In this document: in pieces, positions 25,921 through 36,403 of the stretch
Layout: each line of letters starts with the position of its first letter
Numbering within the stretch: position 1 is the first letter of the stretch
Assembly (NCBI RefSeq): GCF_025766255.1
Contig: NW_026516713.1
Coordinates: 62,001 to 126,000 of the forward strand
Source: Zychaea mexicana
Taxonomy: Eukaryota > Mucoromycota > Mucoromycetes > Mucorales > Lichtheimiaceae
Length of the DNA: 64,000 bases
Direction: 5' to 3'
Notes under the pieces: model-generated
Seen by the model: the letters and a program-made list of their open reading frames with translations, nothing else
What the model was told of the DNA's origin: nothing
Databases searched by the model: none
Made by a program: the position numbers and the translations under genes

Positions 25921-26156
25921 TATCTGACAGCTTTCTTTACCTTTTTTCCGATTTTTTCTTGTTGTAACAACCCATTTGTTTATCTCTCCTCCATTTCATT
26001 TCTATTTTTCTCTGTCAGACACAATTACTGTTATCCACCTTATATTTACTCTCACATGAATTAGCGTTTTAATTCTCTTATATTTTCTCTTGGATTTTAC
26101 CTTTTTATACATAAACACCGACTTCTTATCACAGTAGCTTATGTTAAAGGGCTGTT

Positions 26157-26689
26157 TTACGCGTGGAACCACTATAGAAAAAAACTCGTACGCGTAAAAG
26201 AGCGCTGCCCAAAGTTCTTTTTTTATAAATGATTGCTAACTATATGGACTCGGTAGAAAACTCCTCCACATGAACAAGTGAATTGCTTGATTGATTAGAA
26301 TCTTGATATCGCTTGGTGTGGCATCAAATATTGGGGAAAAGGCCAAGAACATAAAGAAAAGAAGCGAATGCAAACTTATATATGCCATTACTGTATGGTG
26401 GCAGAACAGACGTGTAAGATCTCGAAAAGAACAGCGTAAATAAATCCATTGCGCCGATTTATTGAGCAGTTTTACATCAAGAAGTATGACAATAGCTAGT
26501 TATTTTGACAAGGCCATCTAAAAGAAGGGAAGACTGATGCGTAGACAAAAACTCGTACGCATATGCTGTTCAGTTCCTTTAGCAAAAAACTCGTACGTGT
26601 AAGACGGCAATCGGATTGGCCATATGAGGTTTCACAACACAACCACCTTAAAAACCCACTTAGAAAAACTCGTACGCGTAGCACTTCTC
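26157..26689 (-). repeat. Right arm of large inverted repeat
   Basis: Reverse-complement partner of 24800-25347. The outer tip TAGCACTTCTC at 26679-26689 is followed directly by TTAA. The minus strand of this arm and the plus strand of the left arm encode almost the same short frame (LRVRVFLSGF..WLCCETSY.QSDCR.TRTSF), which reflects repeat identity, not a gene. Loop between arms is about 810 bp. Confidence 0.9.
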
Positions 26690-29600
26690 TTAAAGTATAC
26701 GCTACAATTTTATCCTGCAGCCCTGGAACAATAGGAAGATGATTTTAGATATCAACCAGTAATCATAAAATGTACGGAAAGATATATAACTTAACAACTT
26801 TTCGTTTTTTAGTCGAGAGCAGTGTCAGTCATATCCCCACCAAATTCGTCAAAGGACACCATCACTTCTAAAGTACGGCAGCAAATGTTGTCTGCTATTT
26901 TAAAACTATGTACAGTCATCCCCGCTTCTTGCGAAAGCGGCAGGTATAAAAAAATAAGTTGCAAAAGTGAGGCCTTGCAATGACCGAAGGTAACTAAGCT
27001 CTTGATTAGCTTTGTGAGGTTCAAGAATATCATACGTGGCAAAGTCGAAGGTATTGTTGCAAAAAGTCTGGAGTTGCAAAGGCGGAACAACTGTATAATG
27101 ATATCAGATATTCAGCATGCGAGACACGGTCAAACCAGAGTTCAAACTGTCCTTCATATGTATCATCGCCACTACCATACTCCACATATGGAACTCCCAT
27201 TGGTATCAAGTGTTTCAAGGATCAACCTTCTTGCCCGACGGTGTAGCAGCCCGCATTACATTAGCGCTTCGTAGGATACATATAGAAATCAGTACTTTTT
27301 CATAGTGCGTTTGTCAACCCTCTTTTCTGACATTATAAATACCGACAACAACGGTATTTCAATAAATCATCGTCTACACAAAAAAGGTACCTGCAAAGGG
27401 TGCGGAGCTCAGTCCCAAGGTGAAACCTGGGTGTAATGCAGACGAGGCACGAACCGGGAGACATGGAGATACTTGGTGTATGTGTAAACCTCCTCTTTTC
27501 TCTCTTAATGATATCCCATGCAGAAAAAAGCAGCGAAGCAGAGAGGCTTGGGCAGTGCGCCATGGTTGTGTCGTTGTTTCAATAATTTGACAGTCAAGTA
27601 AAGGTTTTTTCCATCACCACTCTTGTCTCTTTCAACCGTGATGGCAACAAACCTGGGCCTGTAAGTAGAGCAATGCGCGAACGAGTTACTTCAATCAGTT
27701 CCTCACTCGCTCTTTTAAAAGAGTTCTTTTTTCTAACACATACTCCATTGGCAATTCGCTTTCTTTATGAACCCTTGTCGGCGAATCTGCTTTTGACACA
27801 CGCGGTGTACTATGGAACCTTTACAGTGTAAGTTTTTCCTCCTACTTTAATCTTTCTCTTCCCCCCCAAAAAAAAACACCTTTCAAATTTCAATGATCTC
27901 CAACTTGTTTTTTTTTTCCAATGCGTCACCAACGTTTCTTTTAATCATTGTCGTTGATTTTGCGTGTGTAGTAGTAGTAGCGGCGGCGGACGGATATGCG
28001 TGACGACTACAGGGTAACTATTTTTTTTCTGTACTTCTTCAACTAGGGTAGCATTCTTCTGGTATTTACGTCTTAATAACTTGATTTTCTACGTGCTTTC
28101 GTTGCTGTAGTTGTTAAGATTTATCAGGATTGGTTCGCGGATTGGGCGATGCCTAACCTTTTTCTCTTTTGTCGGAAGGCCTGAAAGAAATTTTGGTTTA
28201 CCTTGCGAGTGGAAGAGCGAAAGCATGGTAAGTTCGATTGCGCATGCACCTCTCCAGTAAATCGTGACCTGCGCCCACCTCTTGATCCTGTACTCCCTGT
28301 GACCGCTTGCTGAGTCCTGGAAATGACTCGATAAACTGACCACCGGCCGCGCATAGACGTTAGGTTCGGGGCACGGGTCGGCAACACGTAGAGGCTATTT
28401 CAGTGGAGCGCGGCCACAACTAAACGCGATGACTGTCAGGGTCATGCCGCCGTAGCAAGCAGCCATACGGGATTGGGCAGTATGGTGAGGTCACGTACAC
28501 GGATAAGAGGAGGCGTCACAGAGAAAGGTTAGTGGCAAAATATACACAAGAAAACGTCTGAAGAGCGAGCGAGGGGATAATTGTTTTTCGTTTCTTTTCT
28601 ATCTGCATCTATGCTAGGTTCTGGAGCCCAGACAAAAGTGGAGGTTCTCCCAGCAATGGGAGGGTAGGGTAGGGGCCGCGACGATCTGTTCTGGAAATAC
28701 GAAGTGGTGAGTGATTGTTTCAATTGTTGCTTGCTTTTACTAAATACTCCAAGTATGGCTTGCTCTAACTTCTTTCTTTGATAGTCCTTTGGCTTGTCTG
28801 CAAATATTGCTTGTATCAACTATATATTGACGGGATGTCCTATTACCTAACGATATATTTTTCATACAAAATAAAAGACCAGGAATCATCCTCGTATCAT
28901 AATGCTGTCTTTTTGTTGGTTTTCGTAATCGTCTTAATGAAAGTATATACTTTAAATACATGTTCATTAGATGAGTTTGTACTGATTACATAAGCAATGA
29001 TGAGACGCTGATGTTATATACTGTACTGTAGAAAATTTGATTCACTTTAACATGTTGGTGGTCATGGCCAGCTTTATAGCTCCAATTACATTGTCATTTG
29101 AAGTCTATCAAAATGGCTTTTGTGTGTCGACAGTTATGTATGCACGCATCTGGATCCAAAGAAATCCCCAATCTATATATGTGAAACAATGTACTTACTG
29201 TTGTATTACAATGACCGTACTAGATCAAGCAAAGAGTCAAGCTTGTGGTTGAATGCTAACGACATAAAGCAGTAATTAAATATGGTTCAACCGGGGAGCG
29301 AGATCATGCATGGTAACAGTCGCTCTTTGCAAACGAGCTGCGGGTCTCCAAAAAAAGTCGAGCATTTCTACTGTAGAGTCTAATTCTATGACAGTTTTTG
29401 AACACACAACTCGAACAACGGGTTCCCAGTTATTCATAAAGAGTTCCTGGCAGTTGCCAGAAAAAGTTTCTCTAAAGATATTTTCTGACGTGCCCAAAAA
29501 ACTGATACATGCAACGGCTCTCACAAGAATTTTGACATTGTATTACATGGTCAGTGCATTATGCTTGTGTCAAACGGTTGCCTAGATATTATGTTTAGAA

Positions 29601-30105
29601 TCGATCGAGTCAATGCAAAGTAAAAGTAATTACGAATCTAATGTGAGCCATTTGACATTGTCAGCATTGTATAAGAACAAGGACACAGCACGCCAAAACA
29701 TGAGTTCTTTCCTAACTGTCAAATGAAGCGGCGAAGACGATTGAACACAGTCAGAAAGAAAATGGATATTGCAAGGTGAAGCGACACGCAAATATCTTCA
29801 CAAGGAAAGAAATTGTAAATGAGTTTAAGCAGGACATAAAGTAAAAGAGCAGGTTTTTATTCATTGTAATATTAGAGTAAAGAAACATTTTATAAAAGAC
29901 AAAAGTTATCGTTATGAATATCAATAGTCGAAGGGTACAAATTTTATTAAAAGAACACAATCAGTGGACAATAAAGACAAATAATAAGAACGCGATTTTA
30001 CAAAGTGACCTCAACAAGCAGTTCGCACAACCTGCAGGCTATACAAAAAGCATGAAGAAAGCAAGAAGAAACAGAAGAAGTATATAAAAGGGGGAGGAAA
30101 AGAAA
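26690..30105. other. Gene-poor, transposon-relic-rich stretch
   Basis: No intact gene supported. It holds the LINE relic at 27117-27305. A locally GC-richer block (about 28230-28520 and 28620-28690) has open frames on the minus strand without known motifs. A splice-like and polypyrimidine-rich block is at 27820-28100. The remainder looks like ordinary AT-rich intergenic DNA. Confidence 0.5.
27117..27305 (+). pseudogene. LINE-type retrotransposon ORF, C-terminal relic
   Basis: The frame reads ILHIWNSHWYQVFQGSTFLP then DGVAARITLALRRI and ends at TAG. It shares the spaced pattern IW-x-x-HW-x-x-x-F-x-G-x-x-F-x-P-x-x-VAA with the frame at 32522-32791 on the other strand. 'IWxxHWxxxFxxxPFxP' is typical of the C-terminal end of fungal non-LTR (LINE) reverse-transcriptase proteins, after the zinc-binding region. 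Nothing upstream gives a reverse-transcriptase core, so this is a 5'-truncated copy, as LINEs commonly leave. Confidence 0.45.
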
Positions 30106-30147
30106 GCCACCAATGCCTCGGCCTGGGAGTCCCAGTCTCCCACACAT

Positions 30148-30180
30148 TTGGCTGGGTCAATCAACCACAAACCCAGCCAT
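30148..30180. repeat. Short inverted repeat (GGCTGGGT ... ACCCAGCC)
   Basis: An 8-bp perfect stem, GGCTGGGT and ACCCAGCC, with a 13-base loop. It is preceded by TGGGAGTCCCAGTCTCCCA (about 30125-30143), itself partly palindromic. It may mark an element end or a structured transcript; no other support. Confidence 0.5.
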
Positions 30181-30252
30181 CATGGTACAAACGAGTGGGA
30201 ACCATGACGTACGCTACGTTTCGAGAGTCAAGTGCAAGCAATCGGTTGTGGA

Positions 30253-30391
30253 TTGCCTGTGAGTGGGGAAGGGGGAAGGGAAGGACGGAAGGAAGATGGA
30301 AGGGTAGACGGAAGGGAAGGAAGGGAGGGAAGGACGGAAGGGAAGAGGAAAGGGAAGAGGAAAGGGAAGGGGTGGGGGTAGGGGAAAGAAT
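30253..30391. repeat. Homopurine G/A tract with many G-runs
   Basis: Nearly uninterrupted GGAAGG/GGGAAG units on the plus strand. Runs of three or more G recur many times, so G-quadruplex or triplex formation is possible. The 144-residue open frame across it (Lys/Arg/Glu/Gly-rich) is a by-product of the repeat. Confidence 0.8.
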
Positions 30392-30506
30392 TGACTCTCG
30401 AAACACCCAAAAAAGAAAAAAAAAAAATTGCTGCTGTTGTCGAATGCTGGAGGAGCTGCTTACTGGATACTCGGATGCTGGGAGCCGAACACTGAAGCTG
30501 GGAGCT

Positions 30507-30640
30507 GATTGCCGAGTGTCGATTGCCGAGAGTCGAATGCCGAGAGTCGAATGCCAGAGAGTCGAATGCCAGAGAGTTGATCGCAGACAGTCGATGCCAG
30601 ACAGTCGAATGCCGATAGTCGAGTCCTGAGAGTCGAACGC
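30507..30640. repeat. Degenerate 14-15 bp minisatellite, about 9 copies
   Basis: Units such as GATTGCCGAGTGTC, GAATGCCGAGAGTC, GAATGCCAGAGAGTC, GATGCCAGACAGTC and GAATGCCGATAGTC follow head to tail, with a shared GAnnGCC...AGTC frame. Next to the purine tract and followed by a further AGACCAG/GGGAAGAG-rich low-complexity block to about 31020. Confidence 0.8.
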
Positions 30641-31182
30641 GATTTACGGTGGCACCTGGCTCCTCATGCGAGCCCCACCATGGCAGACCAGACCAGACCA
30701 GCAGACAAGGCATCCAACCGAAAGGACACTACCATATTTCTATGGCGAAAAACCGAAAAGGATTTCTCCGTCCTCTGATCTCGCCTGAAGACCGGTTGTG
30801 ACCAACACCGTTGAACGCCAGACTAGACAGCCCAAGCAGGGACCGGTTGTAGGCAGCCAGGGGGACCACGGGAAAAAGGCTGAGACCAGACCGACAGAGG
30901 CAAGACCAGGACCAAGGGAAGAGCCAGAGCGAGGGAAGACCAGAACCAAGGGAAGAGCCAAGAGAAAGACCAGGAGGATCCAAGGGAGTGAAGGGAAAAG
31001 AAAAGTGAAGGAAAGAAAGAGTGAAGAGAAAAAGGGAATGGCCTGAAAAATGTGGGCGTATTTACATTTTTTGAACTCAAACCCCTGTCTTAAAAAAACA
31101 CGTCACGTGACTTGTGATTCGTCATTCAAAACATGTGAGAAAGCAAAGGGTAGGGAAGAAAAAACATGTGCAGAAGAGACAT

Positions 31183-31213
31183 GGTCAAGCGGTCAAGCGG
31201 TCAAGCGGTCAAG
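31183..31213. repeat. 9-bp tandem repeat (GGTCAAGC G) x 3.5
   Basis: GGTCAAGCG is repeated three times and then partly a fourth time. No gene is supported around it. Confidence 0.8.
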
Positions 31214-32521
31214 AAGAAGGCGTGTGTGATTTGCGTGTATTATTGTCCTACGAAGGTTTCCACCGGTATCATGCAGGGCGTGTCCCGACAACGTCGCCGC
31301 TTGTTTTCCAATAGGAAGGTACGTGCACCCGTCAAGCCAGAAGGTGCACATAGGTTTCAGCAACACATCCCTGAGGAAAAGTAAAGACAAGTGCCAGGAA
31401 TGTTGAAATTGTGAGAAATATTTTATCAACAGAGATTAGTGGTACTGTGACAAGATGCTTACATAAGAAGAAGCCACATTACTTTCGTGCCGAACTGAAA
31501 AGACTGTCGCCTTTTTGTATACGAAAGAAGCGTTCGAACTAAAGGATAGTTGCTTTGATGCAATGACTTTTAAAGAATGATGCGCACTGTTATCATACCT
31601 TCCTCTTTCTCTGTGATTATGTCGTCACTGAGGTCTGGTGCAGTTGTAACAGCCACATCAAGGTACATGCTCTACGTATGTGCTTAGTATGGATTATAAT
31701 TCATATGTACAGTCCAAAGCGTTGCCAAGCGGTCTTTTACAACAACTGGGCAAAGCAAACCGCCACAACGGTTGGATTAACTCTATCGCCTCGTCTCAAT
31801 CACTAATAAACACAAAGTACGCGTAAATTAGCAGACAACTAACCAAGTTCAATATGCTCACGACACTTTACGACGGCTCTACGACATTACGTTTCGCAAT
31901 GAATTGTACTTTCTCAAGTCAAGCAGCAACAACAGCAGCATCAGAGAAGATGACAATGTCAAGTTTAAAAGAGATTACCGATGGAAGTGCGTCAAACAAC
32001 TTTCTGGGCAAAGAGCTTTGAGTGCCGCGGCGAAGTTCTACTCTCCATGCTGCAAAACCGAATAACCACGCCACCACATCGCACCATGGTTAATCCAACA
32101 ACGGCCGAGACTTTCTACAATGGCTCACTTATCCCATCAGGAAGCTGGATACGACATTCAGCACATACTTACTCCAAACCAAAAATGATGTAATTTCGCC
32201 AACACCTTGCGCGAATATATCGTTATCATCCGAAGCTATTGTTCACCGGCCCAATATCGACGCGGTACAAATCCAAAAGTAATCTCGTATTCAACATAAG
32301 CAACATTGACGGTAGACACTGTACCGAGACCCTTTGATCCCTGGCTTGAGCTTGGCGCTAACCAAAACTAGTACATGCCCAATCATTCTGATCATAAGTA
32401 TTTTTTTATGGTCTGGAGGCAGAACTTATTCCCAACAGAGTGTCCAGAGGAGTGACGGACTATTGGGTGTGAATACATGTATGAGAAAATGAGGAACAGA
32501 GAAGTGACGGAAAAGAGAAAC
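31214..32521. other. No gene recognised
   Basis: AT-rich DNA with short open frames only, none with a known motif. It precedes the minus-strand LINE relic. Confidence 0.45.
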
Positions 32522-32825
32522 CTATTTATATGTGCGGTGATAGATGGCAGTGGCATGAGCAGCTACTGCCTGCGGAATGAAAGGGTGGCCTTCGAATATG
32601 AAAAACCAATGTGCTGACCAGATCGCTTGAACGATGGCGATGCATAGAAGAGTGGTTTTGGGTTGGGAGCAAAAGCGACGTGCGAAGACAGCAGTCTTCA
32701 TCGCATGTGCGATAGCCGGCAGGCGTGGATCGGCACAGTGAAACGGTGCCCGAACCAGCTGATGATAAGTATTGATTAGCTTGCATAACACTATCCGCTA
32801 TCATCGCCCATCCGCTCGTTTCCAC
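32522..32825 (-). pseudogene. LINE-type retrotransposon ORF, C-terminal relic
   Basis: On the minus strand the frame reads PFHCADPRLPAIAHAM, then TTLLCIAIVQAIWSAHWFF, IFEGHPFIPQAVAAH and ends HRTYK-stop at 32522. The IWxxHWxxxFxxxPFxP pattern is typical of the end of LINE reverse-transcriptase proteins in zygomycete fungi. Only about 90 residues remain and the upstream frame (a +1 frame over 32526-32825) is broken, so this is a dead 5'-truncated insertion. It shares pattern with 27117-27305 but is clearly a different, diverged copy. Confidence 0.5.
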
Positions 32826-35519
32826 CTGCCACTGCCAGGTGCTTTTTTTTTTTGTGACAAGACATCCATTCTAAGTGCATCATAAGCAGACCTTCTCTTT
32901 CTAAATTATCGTAAAGGATATCAAGAGATCACTAACGACATACGCCTATGCATCATATTGCGTCAGTCCATACAGTATCGGCTTATAGCCGCCCCTCGTT
33001 GTACAGGTGTAAGATCTTCCACATTCATGATATAATGGCAATCGTACTGCTACTGCTTACATAAGCTGGATAATCCGAGTATAGTGTTTCCGTGCTTTAC
33101 AATTGTGTCTATGCTACAATGCTTAGCTGGTTGCTGTGGTAGTTGTCTGTATATACTTTTGATGTTAACCAAATATCTTATCTGATGATGTCTTTGGACA
33201 GTGTAATAATGTGTTTTACCACACAATGTATTTAAAAATGTGTTTGCGCTCTGTATTCTCTTTTGAAAAACTAGCAACGAAGGTATTCTAGCGAAATGCA
33301 TGCACACCATAGCTAGTGCTTATACAGTATGTAGTTAATAGGACTTGACGTATACGTATTGTAACAGTGCATATTTTATTCGGTGTAAGTAGTTTCAATC
33401 AATTGCTCCATAGTGTTGGGATACAGTAGTAGGGTGATAAACGTAGGTTGAAAGAAGTTGAAGATTTAATATAATATATATATATATATATATATTAAAG
33501 TATACTGTTATTGAGGAGCCTTTTCATACTTTATTGAAATTACTGCGCATAAACACATCCGTGTAGAGACATCCTAGAAAGTTTGAAAAGCATTAAGGAA
33601 TGTTTTTCATGTACCCTTTAAGGTTCTCTTCTGTTGATATATCGACTGATCTGTAGTAGCAATAACAAGTGAACATCCTTGCGGACAACCCCCACAAGTA
33701 TATATTTATAGGATGAGTGTAACCTGATGAGGATCAAAAATAGAAGAGAGTGTCCGTATCAAAAGCCAATGTGAAAACAGAAATTTAGGAATAGCCAACA
33801 CCACATACGACTGTTCGAGTGGGACAACACCAAGATTCACATTATTGTATTGTAAGGCGGAAAAACAGAGTGTTTGGAAACGAATCTATGCGTACGCCTC
33901 TCACATACGCTTAAAGTACTGATGTGTATATACTATAATTGTCTCAGAATAACCGTCTGTTTTATTGTGTCAGTGGTAGAATTGGGGCCGAAACAACAGA
34001 TACAATACGCACCAATACTACTGATTGACGCTTTACAGTGTAAAAAGTAGACAAACGAAATACACAGGGAAGAAAGATAGAATAGGAGATTCCTCTAATA
34101 GAGGTACAGCGATGGGTACACAAAAGCACCAAAGTACTAAGTTGATCTAGTGACTACTATGATAATGCCAAATTCGCTGTCAACTCATCAGTATGCACTA
34201 ACGAGGAGATGATGGTTAATCGTGCAAGAAGTGAAATGAAGTTTACACTCAGAGGGCGCACAAGAAGGTGGAGGTACTACTAGCCAGGGGAGGTGTGTTT
34301 TGATAACAAATACATAGAGAAAGCTATATGAGCTACGCATGGGGGTTCTGCAGCAGCATGTGAGGTAACGTAACGATGGCAACGATTGCTATGTTGTAAG
34401 GAGGTGATTATGACACATCCGGTCCTTCAGTTTATCCGTGCGAGTATAGCGGTACCTGCAAAGCGCTTCCTTGTCGACCATGAGTCTTTGACGTGTGATC
34501 ACATTACAGTAGGTCTCTCAACACCTTCCCTCTCACAGCATGCGAGACAATCAAGAAACAAGGACTTGCTTTATCAGCGACTGACGTCTTTGAGCATAAT
34601 AAGGCGCCTGTTTATACACTCATTGAGACCGCTTATTGGCTCGGCGCCTGCTGTATGGGAAGTTGTAGGTATATTGATTTCATGGGAAAGAGACAATCAG
34701 ATAAGAATTAATTTGGAAATTGATAGAATAAAATATTCGTTGAACGATGAGTGATAGTAATAGAAATGTACATGGTATCGTAGCTATACATGAAGTTATT
34801 TTCTTAAGGCCTCTAGTAGTATATATCATAGTCAATATACATTGTGAACAGAAAATATGTGAGCACTTTACGCGCACAATATCATATAAAAATGGGTGGT
34901 TAGCATAAGCGAGCTAAGAAATATGAACCAATTGCATATATCGGGCTGTGCTTTCGTGTTGAGTGCCATAACTCGTACAATGGTAACTGATCGTTGAGCG
35001 TTTTTGTAAGCACCTACTTTGACGTTATCGATCGTCGATCCTTTGGAAACCGAACCGTATCTAGCCAGATGGAACAAGGCAATTAATCTGTCAACATAAC
35101 CTTGAAGTTGTGCAACACTACCCGGGTCCTGGATATTCGGTATTCTCCCGTTTTTCCTGCAAAGTATTGCAAAAACAAAATTGGTACATGTATTTGATTT
35201 GACGAGATACATTTGAGATGTAACAGTAGTGGAATTTATTCAAGAGAGCAATCGTCTCCAATTGATCCGTTTTACGCACATGTACATTTTAAAGACTGTA
35301 TGAAGGTCGTACTAGATTATTTTTCTATCGTATGTTGAAAACACACCGTCAACAGATAACTACTGCTACAATTCATAAAGCACTTCCCACCGTCACACTA
35401 TAACACTGCCCAAAGTCAACTTTTCAAATGCAAAAATGATAAATTGTTGATGCTTATGTGATACAATTTATTCGAACGGCATGAAGTGAAGATGTTAAAG
35501 TACATTAGATGTGTGTCAC
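32826..35519. other. Gene-poor stretch with (AT)n at 33474-33495
   Basis: 2.7 kb of AT-rich DNA before the LysM gene. It contains an (AT)11 microsatellite. One minus-strand frame (34868-35212) has an open stretch including GRIPNIQDPGSVAQLQGYVD bounded by splice-like TTTGCAG and TTCTTAG; I do not recognise it and cannot support a gene. Confidence 0.45.
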
Positions 35520-36269
35520 TTAGAGACCAACACAGTAAGCCTTGCCATCGTCCAAGTTGTCGCACTCGTGGACACCGACGCTGTGGAGGTTCTTGTTCCA
35601 GCTGTAGAGGTCGTCAGTGGTGATACCGTTCTTGGCAGCGACGTCAGCGCAGCCGGTATCAGCGGAGGTGATGACATAGTACCAGGCACAGTTTTCGTTG
35701 GCCTTGTTAACGATTCTCAAGCTACCAGCTTCGGAGGCAGGGACAGCCTGGGGAGAGGGGCCAGAGCCAGAGGAGCTGGAGGTGGTCTCCTCATCAGCGG
35801 GTTCTTCAGAAGATTCGTCATCAGAGGACTCCTCGGCAGCAGCGGCTTCCTCAGCAGCAGCAGCTTCCTGGGCAGCCTTTTCCTGGGCAGCCTTTTCTTC
35901 GGCGGCCTTCTTCTCAGCAAGGCAGCGCTTGGTGTGGGTGTGGTGGCTCTGGATACAGACTGTGGAAGTGTTCTTCAAAGCGGAATCGCAGTCGCCGGAA
36001 AGACCGTTAGTGCTGGCGAGCATGTCAACCTTGACGTTGTACTTGGCGGCAAGAGCCTGGCAGGTAAGACCCTCGGTGGCTGTATAGAAGAAACATAGAT
36101 AGGATATCGTTAGCTTCTGTTTCTGATATGTGTATGCGCGAAAATAGCAACTGTAGACCGGAAACGGTCAATTCTAGCACTTACGGACAAACTTCTCACA
36201 AGGGATGGAGGCGGCGGAGGCAAGGCCGGCAATGGCAAGGGTAGCAGCAGAGATGATGGAGAACTTCAT
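35520..36269 (-). CDS. Secreted LysM-domain protein (chitin-binding, effector-like)
   Basis: Two exons on the minus strand, ATG at 36269, stop at 35520. MKFSIISAATLAIAGLASA is a clear signal peptide. A GT-AG intron (about 36183-36081) joins ...CEKFV to PTEGLTCQALAAKYNVKVDM, the first LysM-like unit (to about residue 75). Then comes an Ala/Glu/Lys-rich segment (AEKKAAEEKAAQEKAAQEAA) likely helical or coiled, a Ser/Glu/Thr-rich linker, and a second LysM-like unit (CAWYYVITSADTGCADVAAK ... DDLYSWNKNL ... AYCVGL). LysM proteins bind chitin or related glycans; secreted fungal forms act at the wall or hide chitin. Eight cysteines suit an extracellular protein. Length is about 215 residues. The ligand is inferred. 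Confidence 0.8.
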
Positions 36270-36333
36270 TGTGAATATACAGGGAAAGGAATGGGTATTT
36301 GTCTTGAAATGAGTGGACTGTGAGGAGGAGGGC

Positions 36334-36403
36334 TGTTGTTGTTGTTGTTGTTGTTGAGAAGGATGTAGCTGAAGCGAGTCTTGAAAGCAGGGACTTTTAT
36401 ACT
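36334..36403 (-). promoter_or_regulatory. LysM gene promoter: TATA box and CAA-repeat leader
   Basis: On the minus strand AGTATAAAAGT (36393-36403) lies about 125 bp before the ATG at 36269. Downstream of it a (CAA)n microsatellite (plus-strand TTG, 36334-36356) falls in the predicted 5' leader. Confidence 0.55.

Noticed and set aside
34868..35212. Possible spliced gene on the minus strand (GRIPNIQDPGSVAQLQGYVD)
   Set aside because: Splice-like borders are present, but no family is recognised and neighbouring exons cannot be found; noted only as unexplained.
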